From Spodoptera frugiperda (taxonomy: Eukaryota; Arthropoda; Insecta; Lepidoptera; Noctuidae), in contig NC_064218.1 in the NCBI RefSeq assembly GCF_023101765.2, forward strand, positions 8,060,001-8,124,000: 64,000 nt of DNA, given 5' to 3'. Position 1 is the stretch's first letter; each line of letters begins with the position of its first letter. Position numbers and translations under genes: made by a program. A model generated the notes under the pieces. The model worked only from the letters and a program-made list of their open reading frames with translations. It searched no databases and was not told where the DNA came from. Below are positions 47,801 through 58,856 of this stretch, piece by piece.

Positions 47801-50800
47801 GAAGAAAAGAAAACGATAGTTTCCACTTCATCATTTATCACCTTACTAATATTATAGACACCACTAACCTCTAACGTCCTCGTAGCCTAGAACAGGATGT
47901 TGTTCTTTTTATAAAAAATATCTATACTAATCTATACTATACTAATACCAATATTATAAAGCTGAAGAGTTTGTTTGTTTGTTTGAACGCGCTAATCTCC
48001 GGAACTACTGGTCTGAATTGAATAATTCTTTTTGTGTTGGATAGTGCATTTATCGAGGAAGGCTATAGGCTATAAAACATCACGCTATGACCAATAGGAG
48101 CCGGGCAGAGCGGGTGAAACCGCGCGGAAGTAGCTAGTATTGGATAAATGCAAAAACAGTGATAGGTACTTCGTTCATTATTTCTTTTTTTATATTTATT
48201 GGATCAACGTTTGGCCACAGGTTTGGCCGCTATCTCGCCTGATGGTAAGTCTTTGTGACAAATAAGGTTTTGCAACGAGAGAGTTACGGGGTTAAGAGAT
48301 TATTCTTGACAACTTACTCTCCAAGCGTCAGTAGCGTAATCAATGCCGTTGATGACGCAGTGCGGCCAGTTGAAGTGCTGCCGGTTGAAGGGCACGGCGG
48401 GGTAGTTCCACTCGGAGAACACGGCGGTGCTGCCTGCAGTGCCCACGTTCTCCGGGGGCTCGCCCGTCATGTGGTTGATCACTGCGTCTACGTAGATCCT
48501 GAGATAGTTTCAATACAATATAGAAAACCTGTGTAGGTTACTTACAGCAAATAGGTGCCATTAACGGTCAGTTTCAATAACCTATCTATCTGTAGATTTG
48601 CCTACTACTTTCAAACACTACCTAATAACGTGTACGTACCTTTATAGGGTGAAAAGGGGGAGAGTGGGAGCAATGTGTAGAGATAGAATTTTGACACATT
48701 TTGTATGGAGCTTATGTCAAAATACTATCTCTAGTAGGCAAATCTACAGATAGATAGGTTATTGAAACTGACTGTAAGATAATCAATACTCCTTCCAAGT
48801 TTTGGAAGCTAAAGGTTTCCATCCTTAAAGTTACATTTTCTGTTAAGACCTAGTAGGTAATATTGCCTAAATATTTCGTTATTGAATGTATGCCTCCAAT
48901 CAAACACTTCCTAGCTGGGACTCTTAACTGGTGAAATTTGTGTGGTTATATTAGCTTTTAAAGATATAGTTTTCATTATTTTTTAGGTTTTTTTAACAAC
49001 TGAATGAACCCATCCCTATTACTATCTGATATACTTATAGTCAAATACTCAAACGTCACTCAATTTTAATATGTTCTTAAGAATAGCTCTATCTCGACTT
49101 TTTCTGTCTTTTATAAAGAATTTATAGAGACATTTTTAGAGACAGAAAGATATAGTATAACTTAAAATTTAGTAACGTTTCAGTATATAGGCGTTAGATA
49201 AAGAATCCAGTATTCTTCAGTAACCGAAGTCAGTTTTCTTGTGATACCTGACGCCTGCAGCGTTACAGCGTCGCAACATGTTGGCGAACTGCGCCTCGTT
49301 GCCGGAGCGAGTGACCAGTTTGTACGACATCGGCTGGTAGCGCTCCCACCACGGACGGTTGTAGCCCCACAGCACCACATTCTCGTTGGGCGGGGAGATC
49401 TACAAGTACATTGTATTCTTGGAGACATATTTTCGAACAAAATAGAGAAAGAAATCTATTCGGTGTGAAGTAAACTGAAAGCACTTTTTGATTGATTCTA
49501 AATACTTATATCAATACTCAGAGGCAGATTAAAAATAGTTTGATTAATAAATATAAGTAAGTTTAATTTCCATTCCATTGTTTAATTTCCGTGTATTTTT
49601 TATTTCACGCACTTATTTTTTGCACCTATGTATGTCTAAGTTATTATCTACTAAGTTAAATGGTGAATCCCAATCCACTCACCTGGATACCACCAAAACC
49701 TCTTGGCCCGAGGAACCTCTCGCACTCATCAGCGATGTCGTCCCACTTCCATTCGAAGAGGTGGACGTTCACCGACCTATTGGGCGCGTAGTAAGGGTTC
49801 TTGTACGCAGTTACGGCCGAGGCGAGGATCGCCAGGCTGCAGAGTAATGTCAGCCCGCCCTGGATAGTGAAACAATCTTAATTAATCTCAATAATGACAT
49901 CCAGTGCCGGCGTAAGGGCTACTGATACCCCGGGCGAAAATATTGTGGCGCCCACTTGAGGGAAGCAATATCAAGTGTTACTTTTTTGCGAATCTCATCG
50001 GCGGCGGCATAGGCGCCCCCCAGAATTTGTCGCCCTGAGCCATCGGCCCATCACGCCCCCCCTAACGCTGGCACTGATGACATCTTTAATTGATTTTGTC
50101 TGGACTTTAAAAGAGACTGTGACCTCTGAGTTTGTTTCGGCATTTCTTCTCAGAGTAGTCCGATAGTAAATGCCGGTCTCATCTAGTTATTTAAGAGATT
50201 GACGTGTAAAAGAGTTACATTGTAACCTATTTGCAAAAATAAATATCATTTATCAATATTATACAGTCATCATCATCATACGGAACGTTCTCTGCCAAAT
50301 ATAAAGGTCCTCCATAAGGGAGTTGATCGCAATCCCCTTACGCTTGATGAACGATTTGAATATATTTAGGTCACTGGGAAAATAGATGATCATCTTGATT
50401 TTTCAGCCACTGCTAAGGTGGCTGATCTAATTTTCATTTAGGATGTATCCGACCCGGATTCAGGCATATAATTCAGAGATAGTATAGATAGATCTAGAAA
50501 AACGCAGTAGGTATCGCATGATGACCGTATTTAGATAACTATATTGGCTGTACATAATGCGCGTGATCACATAAATATCTACCCACGTCGTAGGTCTCCA
50601 CCACAGAATAATAAGTACAAGTACCTACTCCACAAATAGTAAAATGCACACATAGTATGTTTCGCTTCTGTATAAAATTCTAATCCATGATAAAAGTAAC
50701 TTAGTTTTACCACAGTATCTATAAATTAATTACCAATGCATGGGGTGGTAAAATAGTATTAGAGAAGTATGAAAGTCTTTACTTGGTCCTCGTATCAGTG

Positions 50801-50857
50801 AAAAAATAATTAATTGATTTAAAGTGACCAAATTAATTGATTTAATAGACTTACCAT
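44894..50857 (-). CDS. Amy: Alpha-amylase, secreted, eight coding exons, complete
   Basis: This digestive glycoside hydrolase of family 13 cleaves internal alpha-1,4 bonds of starch and glycogen, and is exported from gut or gland cells. Exons in order are 50857-50855, 49859-49683, 49399-49248, 48498-48318, 47217-47102, 46779-46272, 45687-45487 and 45085-44894, all GT-AG and in phase, giving 509 aa. The first coding exon is the ATG alone. The signal peptide (residues 1-19, ending ASAVTA) follows on exon 2. Catalytic residues appear intact: nucleophile D212 in FRIDAAKHM, acid/base E249 in YQEVIDYGG, and D314 in FIDNHDNERG, followed by the flexible GHGGGGG loop. CQHRWRQI in exon 7 corresponds to the chloride-dependent amylase region and appears to keep the arginine ligand. 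The C-terminal beta domain, with GRYCDVISG and FEVGV, is complete. It is divergent from TSG. I see no second amylase copy, although moths often carry several. Confidence 0.96.
45384..45447 (+). repeat. SINE family 1 fragment
   Basis: GGTAGTCAGTAAGAGACTGA, TACTCCCTCTCGCATCACC and an A-rich end in amylase intron 7. Confidence 0.6.
45688..46271. other. Amylase intron 6
   Basis: 584 bp. Has an internal stretch (45960-46070) with imperfect inverted symmetry around GACGTCATAAGTTTTTGACGTC. No coding content. Confidence 0.5.
47305..47620 (+). repeat. SINE family 2, best full-length copy
   Basis: GAGCCATGCTTCGGCACGAA, GGCTCGACCGGAGTGATACC, ACAGAAAACCGACGTGAAAC, GAGGTTACCGGAGGCCCAAT, CCGGTAATGCACTTATAAAG and ATTGCTTACCATCAGGAAAT, then an A run. 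It lies in amylase intron 4, just upstream of exon 5 in transcript order. Confidence 0.8.
47925..48140 (+). repeat. RTE-type LINE remnant
   Basis: TTGTTTGAACGCGCTAATCT, CGGAACTACTGGTCTGAATT, GTGTTGGATAGTGCATTTAT, CGAGGAAGGCTATAGGCTAT and ACGCTATGACCAATAGGAGC in order, the 3' region of a widespread insect RTE-like element (from memory). Confidence 0.7.
48564..48775. repeat. 212-bp foldback element in amylase intron 3
   Basis: Left arm 48564-48606 (ACGGTCAGTTTCAATAACCT...) is inverted at 48733-48775. A second inner inverted pair is built around AGAGATAGAATTTTGACA and TGTCAAAATACTATCTCT. Flanks TTA and AAG give no clear duplication. Confidence 0.75.
49902..50076. mobile_element. 175-bp non-autonomous hAT-type MITE
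   Basis: Ends CAGTGCCGGCGTAAGGG and CCCTAACGCTGGCACTG are inverted repeats. It is flanked by an exact 8-bp duplication ATGACATC (49894-49901 and 50077-50084). CAGNG ends plus 8-bp duplication identify the hAT superfamily. It lies in amylase intron 1, 42 bp from exon 2. Confidence 0.9.
50085..50854. other. Rest of amylase intron 1
   Basis: AT-rich DNA separating the ATG-only exon from the signal-peptide exon. No other ATG in phase with the exon at 49859 is present near its acceptor, which supports the ATG-only exon. Confidence 0.5.
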
Positions 50858-51898
50858 CTTTCCGCAACCTTATCGAATTAATGACCACACTGTACTAATA
50901 AGCTTCGCATGAAAATAAACATGTAGCTAGGAGTGTAGCAATTATTATTTACCGATAAACAAGACAAAAGTAATAATCCTAGGCCATATCAATACTTTAC
51001 ACCACTTAAAATGATGATTAGGTAAAGTTTTAGAATGATATGTATTTCTTTTGGATATAGATTCGATCTTTTACGTGATAATTAAACGTATCTACCAATT
51101 TAATGAGCCAAGTTAGATAACAGGATTACGATACCCAGCAAGCCGAACAGAGGTTAAGTTATTTATCTACCGTATCTAAAATCTCTTACCTATTCTTTCA
51201 TAATCTTAATACTTATGCTCTTTGTTCAGATTTAATTGATAACTTTATTATTAAGTAATACGTCCTTTGAAAAATAACAAGAGATTGTGTTTGAAAACTT
51301 TAAAAAAATTAAAAAGTCAGGTAGTTGCAACAAACAAGAATGTTTGATTTTTTTTCAATTCCCGCTTATTTGTAAAAGTGTTACCAATCTAAAATAACAC
51401 GGCTATTCCAATTTGTAACAAATGCTAATTTAAACTAAACTGTGATTCAATTTTTTGACTATTCTAAATCCTAAGTCAAAATAATATTTCTTTTTAATAA
51501 GCACTAGAAGAAACACGCATTATTTTAAATTAAAATGTCATAGTCTGGCAACATTGCTATTTGCGCACTTGTTGATTTTTTTAACATCTATGGTTTGTTG
51601 AATCATTCACTTGGTTCACTCTTCAAACTTTTTCATTCATTCACTAAAGTAAACTTTCTCAGTGGCAGACGTTGAACTTGTTTCTAAAAATTAATAATTT
51701 ATTTATTTTAGTTGCTATTTGCATAAATATTACATGTGCCATTTGATACTATACAGCGCCAATTCATTGTCCTTCTAATACAAGTTATAGACGAGTGTAC
51801 ACTAAAACAGTGTCTAATTTGGAGTTTTGTATGTTGTTTATTTTTACAACTTTGTAAATTCCTCTTGTCGTGTAAACAATTTGTGAAAAGTTGTGAAT
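50858..51898. promoter_or_regulatory. Divergent upstream region of alpha-amylase and TSG
   Basis: 1,041 bp between the two ATGs contains both promoters and 5'UTRs. The amylase ATG is preceded by a short leader GTTGCGGAAAG, and GATA-like motifs (TTATCGG near 50955 on the minus strand, and others) lie upstream. GATA sites are common in gut gene promoters, so this is suggestive only. Confidence 0.4.
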
Positions 51899-54800
51899 AT
51901 GGCTGGCAAATTCTACTTCGTAGTAGCGTTAGTGTGTATAGTGCCGATAGTTTACGCTTGTAACGAAGCTATTTGTGCCAGTGTGGTGTCAAAATGTATG
52001 TTAACCCAGTCATGTAAGTGTGACCTGAAGGATTGTTCCTGCTGCAAGGACTGCTTCAACTGCCTCAGCTACTTGTACAGCGAGTGCTGCAGTTGTGTTG
52101 GTAAGTACTTCGCGTTTATGTACCTGTTAAAGTTAAACTAAAACTACCTATTTCTGTGATAATAACTCCGTTTTGGAGTCAAAATAGCTTACCCTATCTC
52201 TTGTCTAGTACAAAATTCTATACAATATCATTCTAGCATGTTCCTGTGCACTTTACTTCAAACCACACATGCTGCATGTTACAATGTCACCTTCCACTAA
52301 CTGCAATTTCCAGGAACTTCATTCATCAAAACAATGCCATTAATTTATGTGATACAAAGTATATCATTACTACTGATAGCCTAACAATAACATGTATTGT
52401 CCGCAGACATGTGTCCGAAACCGAATGACACACAAACGGAATTATCCAAGACCTCTTATGTAGAGGAGTTAGCAGATGGTGTGCCCGGACTCTTTGCAGC
52501 CCTCACCAGTGACCCAGACCCTCAACAGAGGTGGCTTTCCATCACATACCCTGTCGACATTGATTTATCAGCTTACAGAGCAGTTCCAGAGAAAACCGTT
52601 GTTTTCCATTTACGTAAGTTGCTATCTTAATTATAGAGAATTCATGACTATGATAAACTATTTCTCAGTAATTAATTGTTATTGTGTTTAATATAAATAT
52701 GCAATTCAATAATAAGAAACAAAACATTTATAAAAATAGGATTTGAGTTAGGTACTTTGCGTACAGGTCTATATACCACCAAAAGTTATTTTTAATTTAC
52801 AATTTTTGAAAGATTTTGTGTCTGAAGATATTCAACCAGAAATATCAATACCTTTCCAAAAAAAATGTTTTATACAATTTAACTTTTAACCACAGATAGT
52901 TAAATATCAGTTAACATAACTAATGTAAGATGTAGTAAACAAGTCTATGAGTCATAGAGCAGATTATAATTAATTTATTAGACCTCTTATATACTACCAC
53001 TCCTATATAATTTGCATTACTTTATTGAATTAAAATATTGCTCGTATCAGATTACTACTGATTATCATGTATTATATTTCTTTAAATTAATCTTTAATTA
53101 GTTTTGCTCACTAGGAGGTCACCAGGTGGCATGATTTGAAATCTATTTGATATTTAAATGAAAAAAAAACAGCCTTAAAAAATGGATGTCTTTAATTCAT
53201 CATTAGTACATTAGCATCTATGATCAACCTTATAATAAGTTCTAAAAACTACTCGTAATTTAATTCAATGAACACCTTTCAACTTCTTTCTACGATGACT
53301 AGACTATGATGGCGCCGACGAAGTCCAGAAAAATACCTTTTTTCAACGCCAATTACTTACAATTACATTTTATTTCACTCTTACTGCCGCACTCAGAGAC
53401 ATTTAATGAGTAATCATTCCTTAGTAACGATTTTGTATCGAAAACAATTGCTAAGGACTGGTTTTAAGTAACCATTTAATGACTCTGAGTACGGCGGTAA
53501 AACTACTTTAAAAAGCCGCAAAAGCCGGACACACCAAGAAAGAAATACAAGTCTAAAGAAAGTACAAAAAAGTGCATTAGTCACTTAACGAACGCAATTA
53601 CTTTAATCCGTACCGACAATGTTCAATCTTCGACGAAGGACTTTAAAAAAAAACAAAAGAGTCGTCAGCGCCGGCGTCCCATGGTGAGATGCGCATGATT
53701 CATTATGGTGGAATGTAAACATCTACCTGCATCTGAGATGGCTTTATTAACGGCCGATCGATGTTACGGGCTGATGGGTGGTCCGTGTTACGTCACTTGC
53801 TTATGTTATTAATTCCCGAAGTTGTGATTTTAATGAAGATTAGCTTCTACCAGCAGCTTTGCGTGGGATAAAAAGTAGCCTATGTGTTACGTCAGACCAT
53901 AATATACCTTGTTCCAAATTTTATCCCGATCCCTTTAGCTGTCTTGACGTTATTTAGCAACAAATATACAAAGTCACACGCATTTATAGTATTAGTTAGA
54001 TTAGCTGTGTTTGTGATTTCGCTGATACTTACACGATATTTCCATACGATATACATATATTTCCTGGAGTTGCACAAATATTTTTACACCGAAATTAGCA
54101 AATCGATCGCACCGTTCTCGAGATTTCTCGAATTGTAATTTAACACTAACTATATTTCATCCATATCGATTTAAAATGACTCATTAGGTTTATGGATTCC
54201 TAAAGGGATAGAAGCAATTCCCATTCCAATTTGCAAGCATTTTTTGCAAACACTGGGTGCAACTTATCTCTGAATTCAATGCTATTAACTATTAACTCCA
54301 GGCTTTGTATTTTTTGTCTCGCTCATTTGTACCCAAACAATACAGCTGTAGACAAAACACAGTTAGTTCGTTCTCTTGAATGAAATTAGCTAAGTCCTTC
54401 AAAGGAATTTAGTCCCGTTGCTTGCTGCATGAATAGCCAATTAGTATTTTACGACTATTTCAAGAATAGCTCTTTCATAATAGAAACTTTTAGAGTTAAG
54501 AGATAAGCATTTTAAAACTCTCTTACGGCGCCTGCTTGCGTTAAACCCCTTTTTGCACCTTTTGGATTAGAGATCAAAATGACACACTATTTGTTCGAAG
54601 CGTAAGCACTCGGTTTAGTTATGTTAAATTATTCAGGTTTCACATTTAGATATGCACTTTCCTTGCAACGATCTAAAAAGGTCCTTGTTTCGACTTTTGT
54701 CTAAATAATGCTTTGTAGAAACTACACATAGCAAGCGTGCCGCGCTTTTTAAATTAATCATGGAACGAAATATCGCCGAGATCCCCTAGACTAACTGCTA

Positions 54801-57315
54801 ACATACTCGACATTTAATCCGCTACTATAAACCATGTATTTCCTATACAGAGAGCGTGGAACAGGAGTCAGAACCAGTGAGCCGCGACATCGTGACGCTG
54901 AACTGCACCGTCGCGTACATGTCGCAGTGCATGTCTTGCGACAAGTGCCGCGCTTCCTGCAGGTCCATGGGCGCCAACAGCTTGAGGTGAGACCATTTTC
55001 TAATGAACTATCTGATCCAGCAAACTTCGTACCGCCTCAAGTATTTTGTTCTCACCTTTAAAACCTTTTTCTGGACTTCTATAACTAATTTAAGACCAAA
55101 ATTAGTCAAATCGGTCCAGCCGATCTCGAGTTTTAGCGAGACTAACGAATAGCAATTGATGGTTATATATAGAGATAGATTGTAATTAGGTATTTCTAAG
55201 TAATGGCTAATTCCAGTACACCTACTTGGCTACTCGATTTTGTTTCAGGGAATTTCAGTGAGTAATTTAATAAACTTTATCCATTATTTCCTCAATAACA
55301 CATTATTGGAATGTGTAGTCAAAATCAAATCAATATCAAAAATAATTTATTCGCGTGGCTTTCTGCATCTCAATGATGATGAATTTAAACGAATAATAAA
55401 GAATATTATTTAGTTTCGTTCGTATTTCCAGTTCGGCAAAATGCGTTTCACTAAATTATTTGTTCTATCTTTTCCATCAAGATGCATTTTGCACACCTAC
55501 AAAAACTACCAAAGAAGCTAATCAATAATCTATTATTCCTTTTAAACTTCTTTAGCATTTAAAACAAGTTTACATGTAATTCTACAATCTTTCGTCTGAC
55601 TGTTGTTGTTCAAATGTTCCAGATGGTTCCACGACGGCTGCTGTGAATGTGTGGGAGACAAGTGTTTATCTTACGGGATCAATGAGAGCAGGTAAATATT
55701 ATTACACCATATTTAATATTTTTAAGACTGCTAGTAAGCTGTAAAAGCTATATTACGGTATAATAACTGGAAATCTAAATATTATAATGCTCTATCTTTA
55801 TGCATAGAATAAGTTGTTTATACATCTACGTCATCACTAGCGCCGTAGTTCATGGTATTCATAATAATACACGTTGAACGCGAAGTTTGTTTCGTAGAAT
55901 TTAAACACACGTAAAATTTTAAAAATACATACATAGAGGGACTAACCTAAAACTATATTTTATATGATTATCATGATAAATCAATATGAATACAAAACAA
56001 GTTGACTGCACCGTGCACGCTAAAGATTTTACGGCTGCTGCGCAACGTGTAGTGGGTTCAATTCTTGCAGTGCAACTCTTTATGTTATCCACAAATTGTA
56101 AACTTGTATGTTTCTAAACGCAGGAGAAATCCTAGTGTAGAGTAACGTTAAAAAAATTGATAAAATAATTACCTATAAACCACTTTCAGTTTAGTTATCT
56201 ATCTAAGTCCTAGATAGTTTAGGCTGCTAAACAATATAACAAAAACTAAACCGAGTACCCAAAACAATCTAATACATTAAAGATCTCTTAAGCCTCGCAA
56301 CAACGTAACACCGAACACGACAAATTATCCCTAAAACATAAACTTAATATACATATCACTCATATTCAAGATCACATTGACATATCAGTAAATACACACA
56401 TTATGTACGGTACTACTATACCAATATTAGTCAGAAATAGTACGAAAGGCAGACAAGATTGCAGGCACACCTGTGTAACGAGGTCGGCTTGTTGATACAC
56501 ATTAGCATAATATATTATTGAACAGATAGCTGCGCACACGCATCGGAGACGTATCGGGTTACGGACAGGTGTTGCCAATCAATTATAACTTGTTTTGTTT
56601 TATTGATTGGTAATAATAACTTGTATTGTTTTATTATTTAATGGATTATTGATTATTTAAAGATGTTGAGGAAATTATTGGATAAAGGTAATATTAATAA
56701 GTATTTATTGACAAACTTTACTTATATATGCAACCTTATTAAACTAAATTAATCTTATTATACTGAAAGTCCACACTTTTAGGGACAACATCTTATACAT
56801 AGAATAAATTATACTATATTTCTTTATTTTCAATGTCAAATATTACTAGAGATTACTGATTTCTTTAAAATATCGCCACGCCACGTTGCAACGTCATGCC
56901 TTTTATCCCCGACAACCAGGCAGAGGTGCACATTACGGCGCGCAATGCCGCTATTCGCTATACAATGTACACACACTTTTCACCATTTGTGTTATAAGTC
57001 CCATGTAATAGGGGGTGAACCTGTTGCCATTATTATACATAATCTAAAAATATTAGAATATTTATTATATTTATTTATTATTTTATTTCTCACTCTCTTA
57101 TTAAACAGTCAACTGGTCAGAGCCAAAATAATAAGACCGATGTCCTCTAACACAAATTCAATAAAAAAACAAACACTAAATAAATATTTGTTCCCTATAT
57201 TTACAGATGTCTGGCGTGTCCAGGTGGCAAGGAGACCACAGTGAATTCTCTTGATGAAGACCTTACTTATGATGACTTAGACTACGGAGAGGAGGTCGAC
57301 GCCCAGTCTGTATAA
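51899..57315 (+). CDS. tsg: Twisted gastrulation, secreted BMP-binding protein, five exons, complete
   Basis: A secreted cysteine-rich modulator of BMP/Dpp signalling that acts with Sog/Chordin and Tolloid to shape dorsal-ventral gradients. Exons are 51899-52100, 52407-52613, 54851-54986, 55623-55691 and 57207-57315, all GT-AG and in phase, giving 240 aa, close to other TSG proteins. The signal peptide is about residues 1-20. The N-terminal cysteine-rich domain starts CNEAICASVVSKC and includes CKDCFNCL and ECCSCVDMCPKP, as in the TSG family BMP-binding region. A middle acidic stretch leads to the C-terminal domain LNCTVAYMSQCMSCDKCRAS, WFHDGCCECVG and SRCLACPGG. A potential N-glycosylation site is the NCT. 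The ATG at 51899 is chosen because the signal peptide follows at once. The tail ends in an acidic, Asp-rich run before the stop at 57313. Confidence 0.96.
52614..54850. other. TSG intron 2
   Basis: 2.2 kb. Contains a TTA-flanked MITE (53384-53497) and a LINE-type remnant (about 53845-54140: CAGCAGCTTTGCGTGGGATA, AAAAGTAGCCTATGTGTTAC). Otherwise AT-rich. Confidence 0.55.
53384..53497 (-). repeat. 114-bp TTA/TAA-flanked MITE, copy 3
   Basis: Starts CTGCCGCACTCAGAGACATT and ends TGACTCTGAGTACGGCGG. Its core (CCTTAGTAACGATTTTGTAT...) is in the opposite orientation to copies 1 and 4. Flanks TTA and TAA. Confidence 0.75.
55005..55180 (+). repeat. LINE-type remnant next to TSG exon 3
   Basis: CAAACTTCGTACCGCCTCAA, AATTAGTCAAATCGGTCCAG and CCGATCTCGAGTTTTAGCGA resemble the 3' portion of a common lepidopteran non-LTR family. 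It begins about 20 bp after the exon 3 donor. Confidence 0.5.
56005..56150 (+). repeat. tRNA-derived SINE family 3, copy 2
   Basis: GACTGCACCGTGCACG, GCGCAACGTGTAGTGGGTTC, CTCTTTATGTTATCCACAAA and AGGAGAAATCCTAGTGTAGA correspond in order to the minus-strand sequence of 35690-35890. Confidence 0.7.
56890..57035 (-). repeat. SINE family 4, tail portion
   Basis: ACGTCATGCCTTTTATCCCC, AGGTGCACATTACGGCGCGC, TTTCACCATTTGTGTTATAA and GTCCCATGTAATAGGGGGTG in TSG intron 4, reverse orientation. Confidence 0.7.
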
Positions 57316-57417
57316 AGCACAGTCAAAATAAGGCCCATTGTTCACGTAACCGCACGTCAAACGCACGCTTTCGACAATAGGTATGATGACGGGGTATGAA
57401 AATTAAAAATCTATTTA

Positions 57418-57646
57418 GTCCGTCAGTTAGGTAATGAAAAAATATTAGACATGTATTTTTTTTTAAATACTTTAACAAAACGAGTCAAAGTTTAGGAGTG
57501 GGAGCAAATACGTCATTTCTACGTATAAAATGTACCTAGAGATGACGTCAAGCGATATTTCAAATCGATATATCTTCGAAAGTATTTGTTTCCATAAGAA
57601 AATTAAAAATACGTGTCTAATGTTTTAAAATAATCTACAAGACGGA
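57418..57646. repeat. Possible MITE with imperfect terminal repeats
   Basis: Left end CCGTCAGTTAGGTAATGAAA...ATTAGACATGTATTTTTTT is roughly inverted at the right end (AAATACGTGTCTAATGTTTT...CTACAAGACGG). It is inside the presumed TSG 3'UTR or just beyond it. Confidence 0.5.
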
Positions 57647-58159
57647 TATTAAAATAAAAATTAGTCATCTGCCCTTGCGTAAAAACAACGTGGTAATGTT
57701 GCGTCACTCACTACTCAATAAATTTTGCTTATCTTCATTTGTAGAATGCAAGCATTTGTCAAATGACTGGTTGTGGACAGTAGGTCTAATCCAGTTAGTT
57801 GTTTCAAGATCTATGTTAATTGGAGGTAATACAATTCCGACCTTATTGCGTAAAGTTTTGGTTGTATTTTGGATTGGTGTCAAAGTTGATTCGTATTTTG
57901 TTCTGTGGAACTGTTTTACATTGTACATTATGCTCATCTATTGGCGTTTTGATTGAATACACAATGTTAAAATACTCTACAATGATTAACAATTTAGTAC
58001 TTGACATTAGGAGTACGAGTATTAATTAAGACTTTATGAATATCAAACGTAAGGTTTAAATTGCAATAGCTTATAGATCAAAACCAACCAACCAGCTTTA
58101 GCACTGAATCCAAAACAAAACCGAATTAACACGAAAGCCCACTTTAAGCTTAGGACTTA

Positions 58160-58277
58160 CCACCCTACTCAGACTCATTTAATGGTTACTTAACCCAGTC
58201 CTTAGCAATTGTTTTCGATACAAAATCGTTACTAAGGAATAGTTAAAGTAATCATTAAATGACTCTGAGTGCGGCAG
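58160..58277 (+). repeat. 118-bp TTA-flanked MITE, copy 4
   Basis: Starts CCACCCTACTCAGACTCATT and ends TGACTCTGAGTGCGGCAG, with exact TTA duplications at 58157-58159 and 58278-58280. Nearly identical to 20034-20151. A lone end of the family is near 61166-61200. Confidence 0.8.
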
Positions 58278-58717
58278 TTAGAAAGTAAAACTCGTTGCTT
58301 CCAGACTGTATTCTAAATTAGAAATACTCTATTTTATCTGTAGACTTTATGATAATACTATTACTGACGTATACATTCTTTTTTGTAGTATTATAATTAT
58401 ACAGTGTCGTTGTATTTTCGACCGTAATGCGTTAGCGTAGTTTCTTTTTTACTTTGACATATCCCTGTGTATTTCACAGCCCAGTGTAATATGTACCTTA
58501 AAAATTTAAGCATTCAATGTTAGTTAGAATTTATATCAGTAGTACATAGAGATCATTTTTAAATAACTCAAGTAATCTATGAATATTGATATTGACATTA
58601 CAACTGAATATTGTTCAGTTATAATACAGAATCTCACAAAAATATGAACAAAAAGTATAAAGTAAATTAACTAAGTTTATTGTAATCAATAAGACTTCTA
58701 AAAAGTGATAATATGTT

Positions 58718-58856
58718 CAGTACCCTTAGCACTAGTTTGATTTACGTTGAACGAAAACAAAACGAGTGGGCGTTGGGCGCTCTGATTGGTTGGTTCATTC
58801 GTGCCGGCCAATCAGAGCGCAGTTCGTTAGGCCGTCAACCCGTACTAAGGGTACTG
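58718..58856. repeat. 139-bp palindromic MITE with inner CCAAT hairpin
   Basis: Ends CAGTACCCTTAGCACTAGTT and CGTACTAAGGGTACTG match the element at 22452-22533. The centre holds a perfect 13-bp stem, GCGCTCTGATTGG paired with CCAATCAGAGCGC. Confidence 0.75.

Noticed and set aside
57675..57956. 93-codon plus-strand open frame
   Set aside because: AT-driven composition, an antisense frame of similar length, no recognisable domain, and location beside a MITE.
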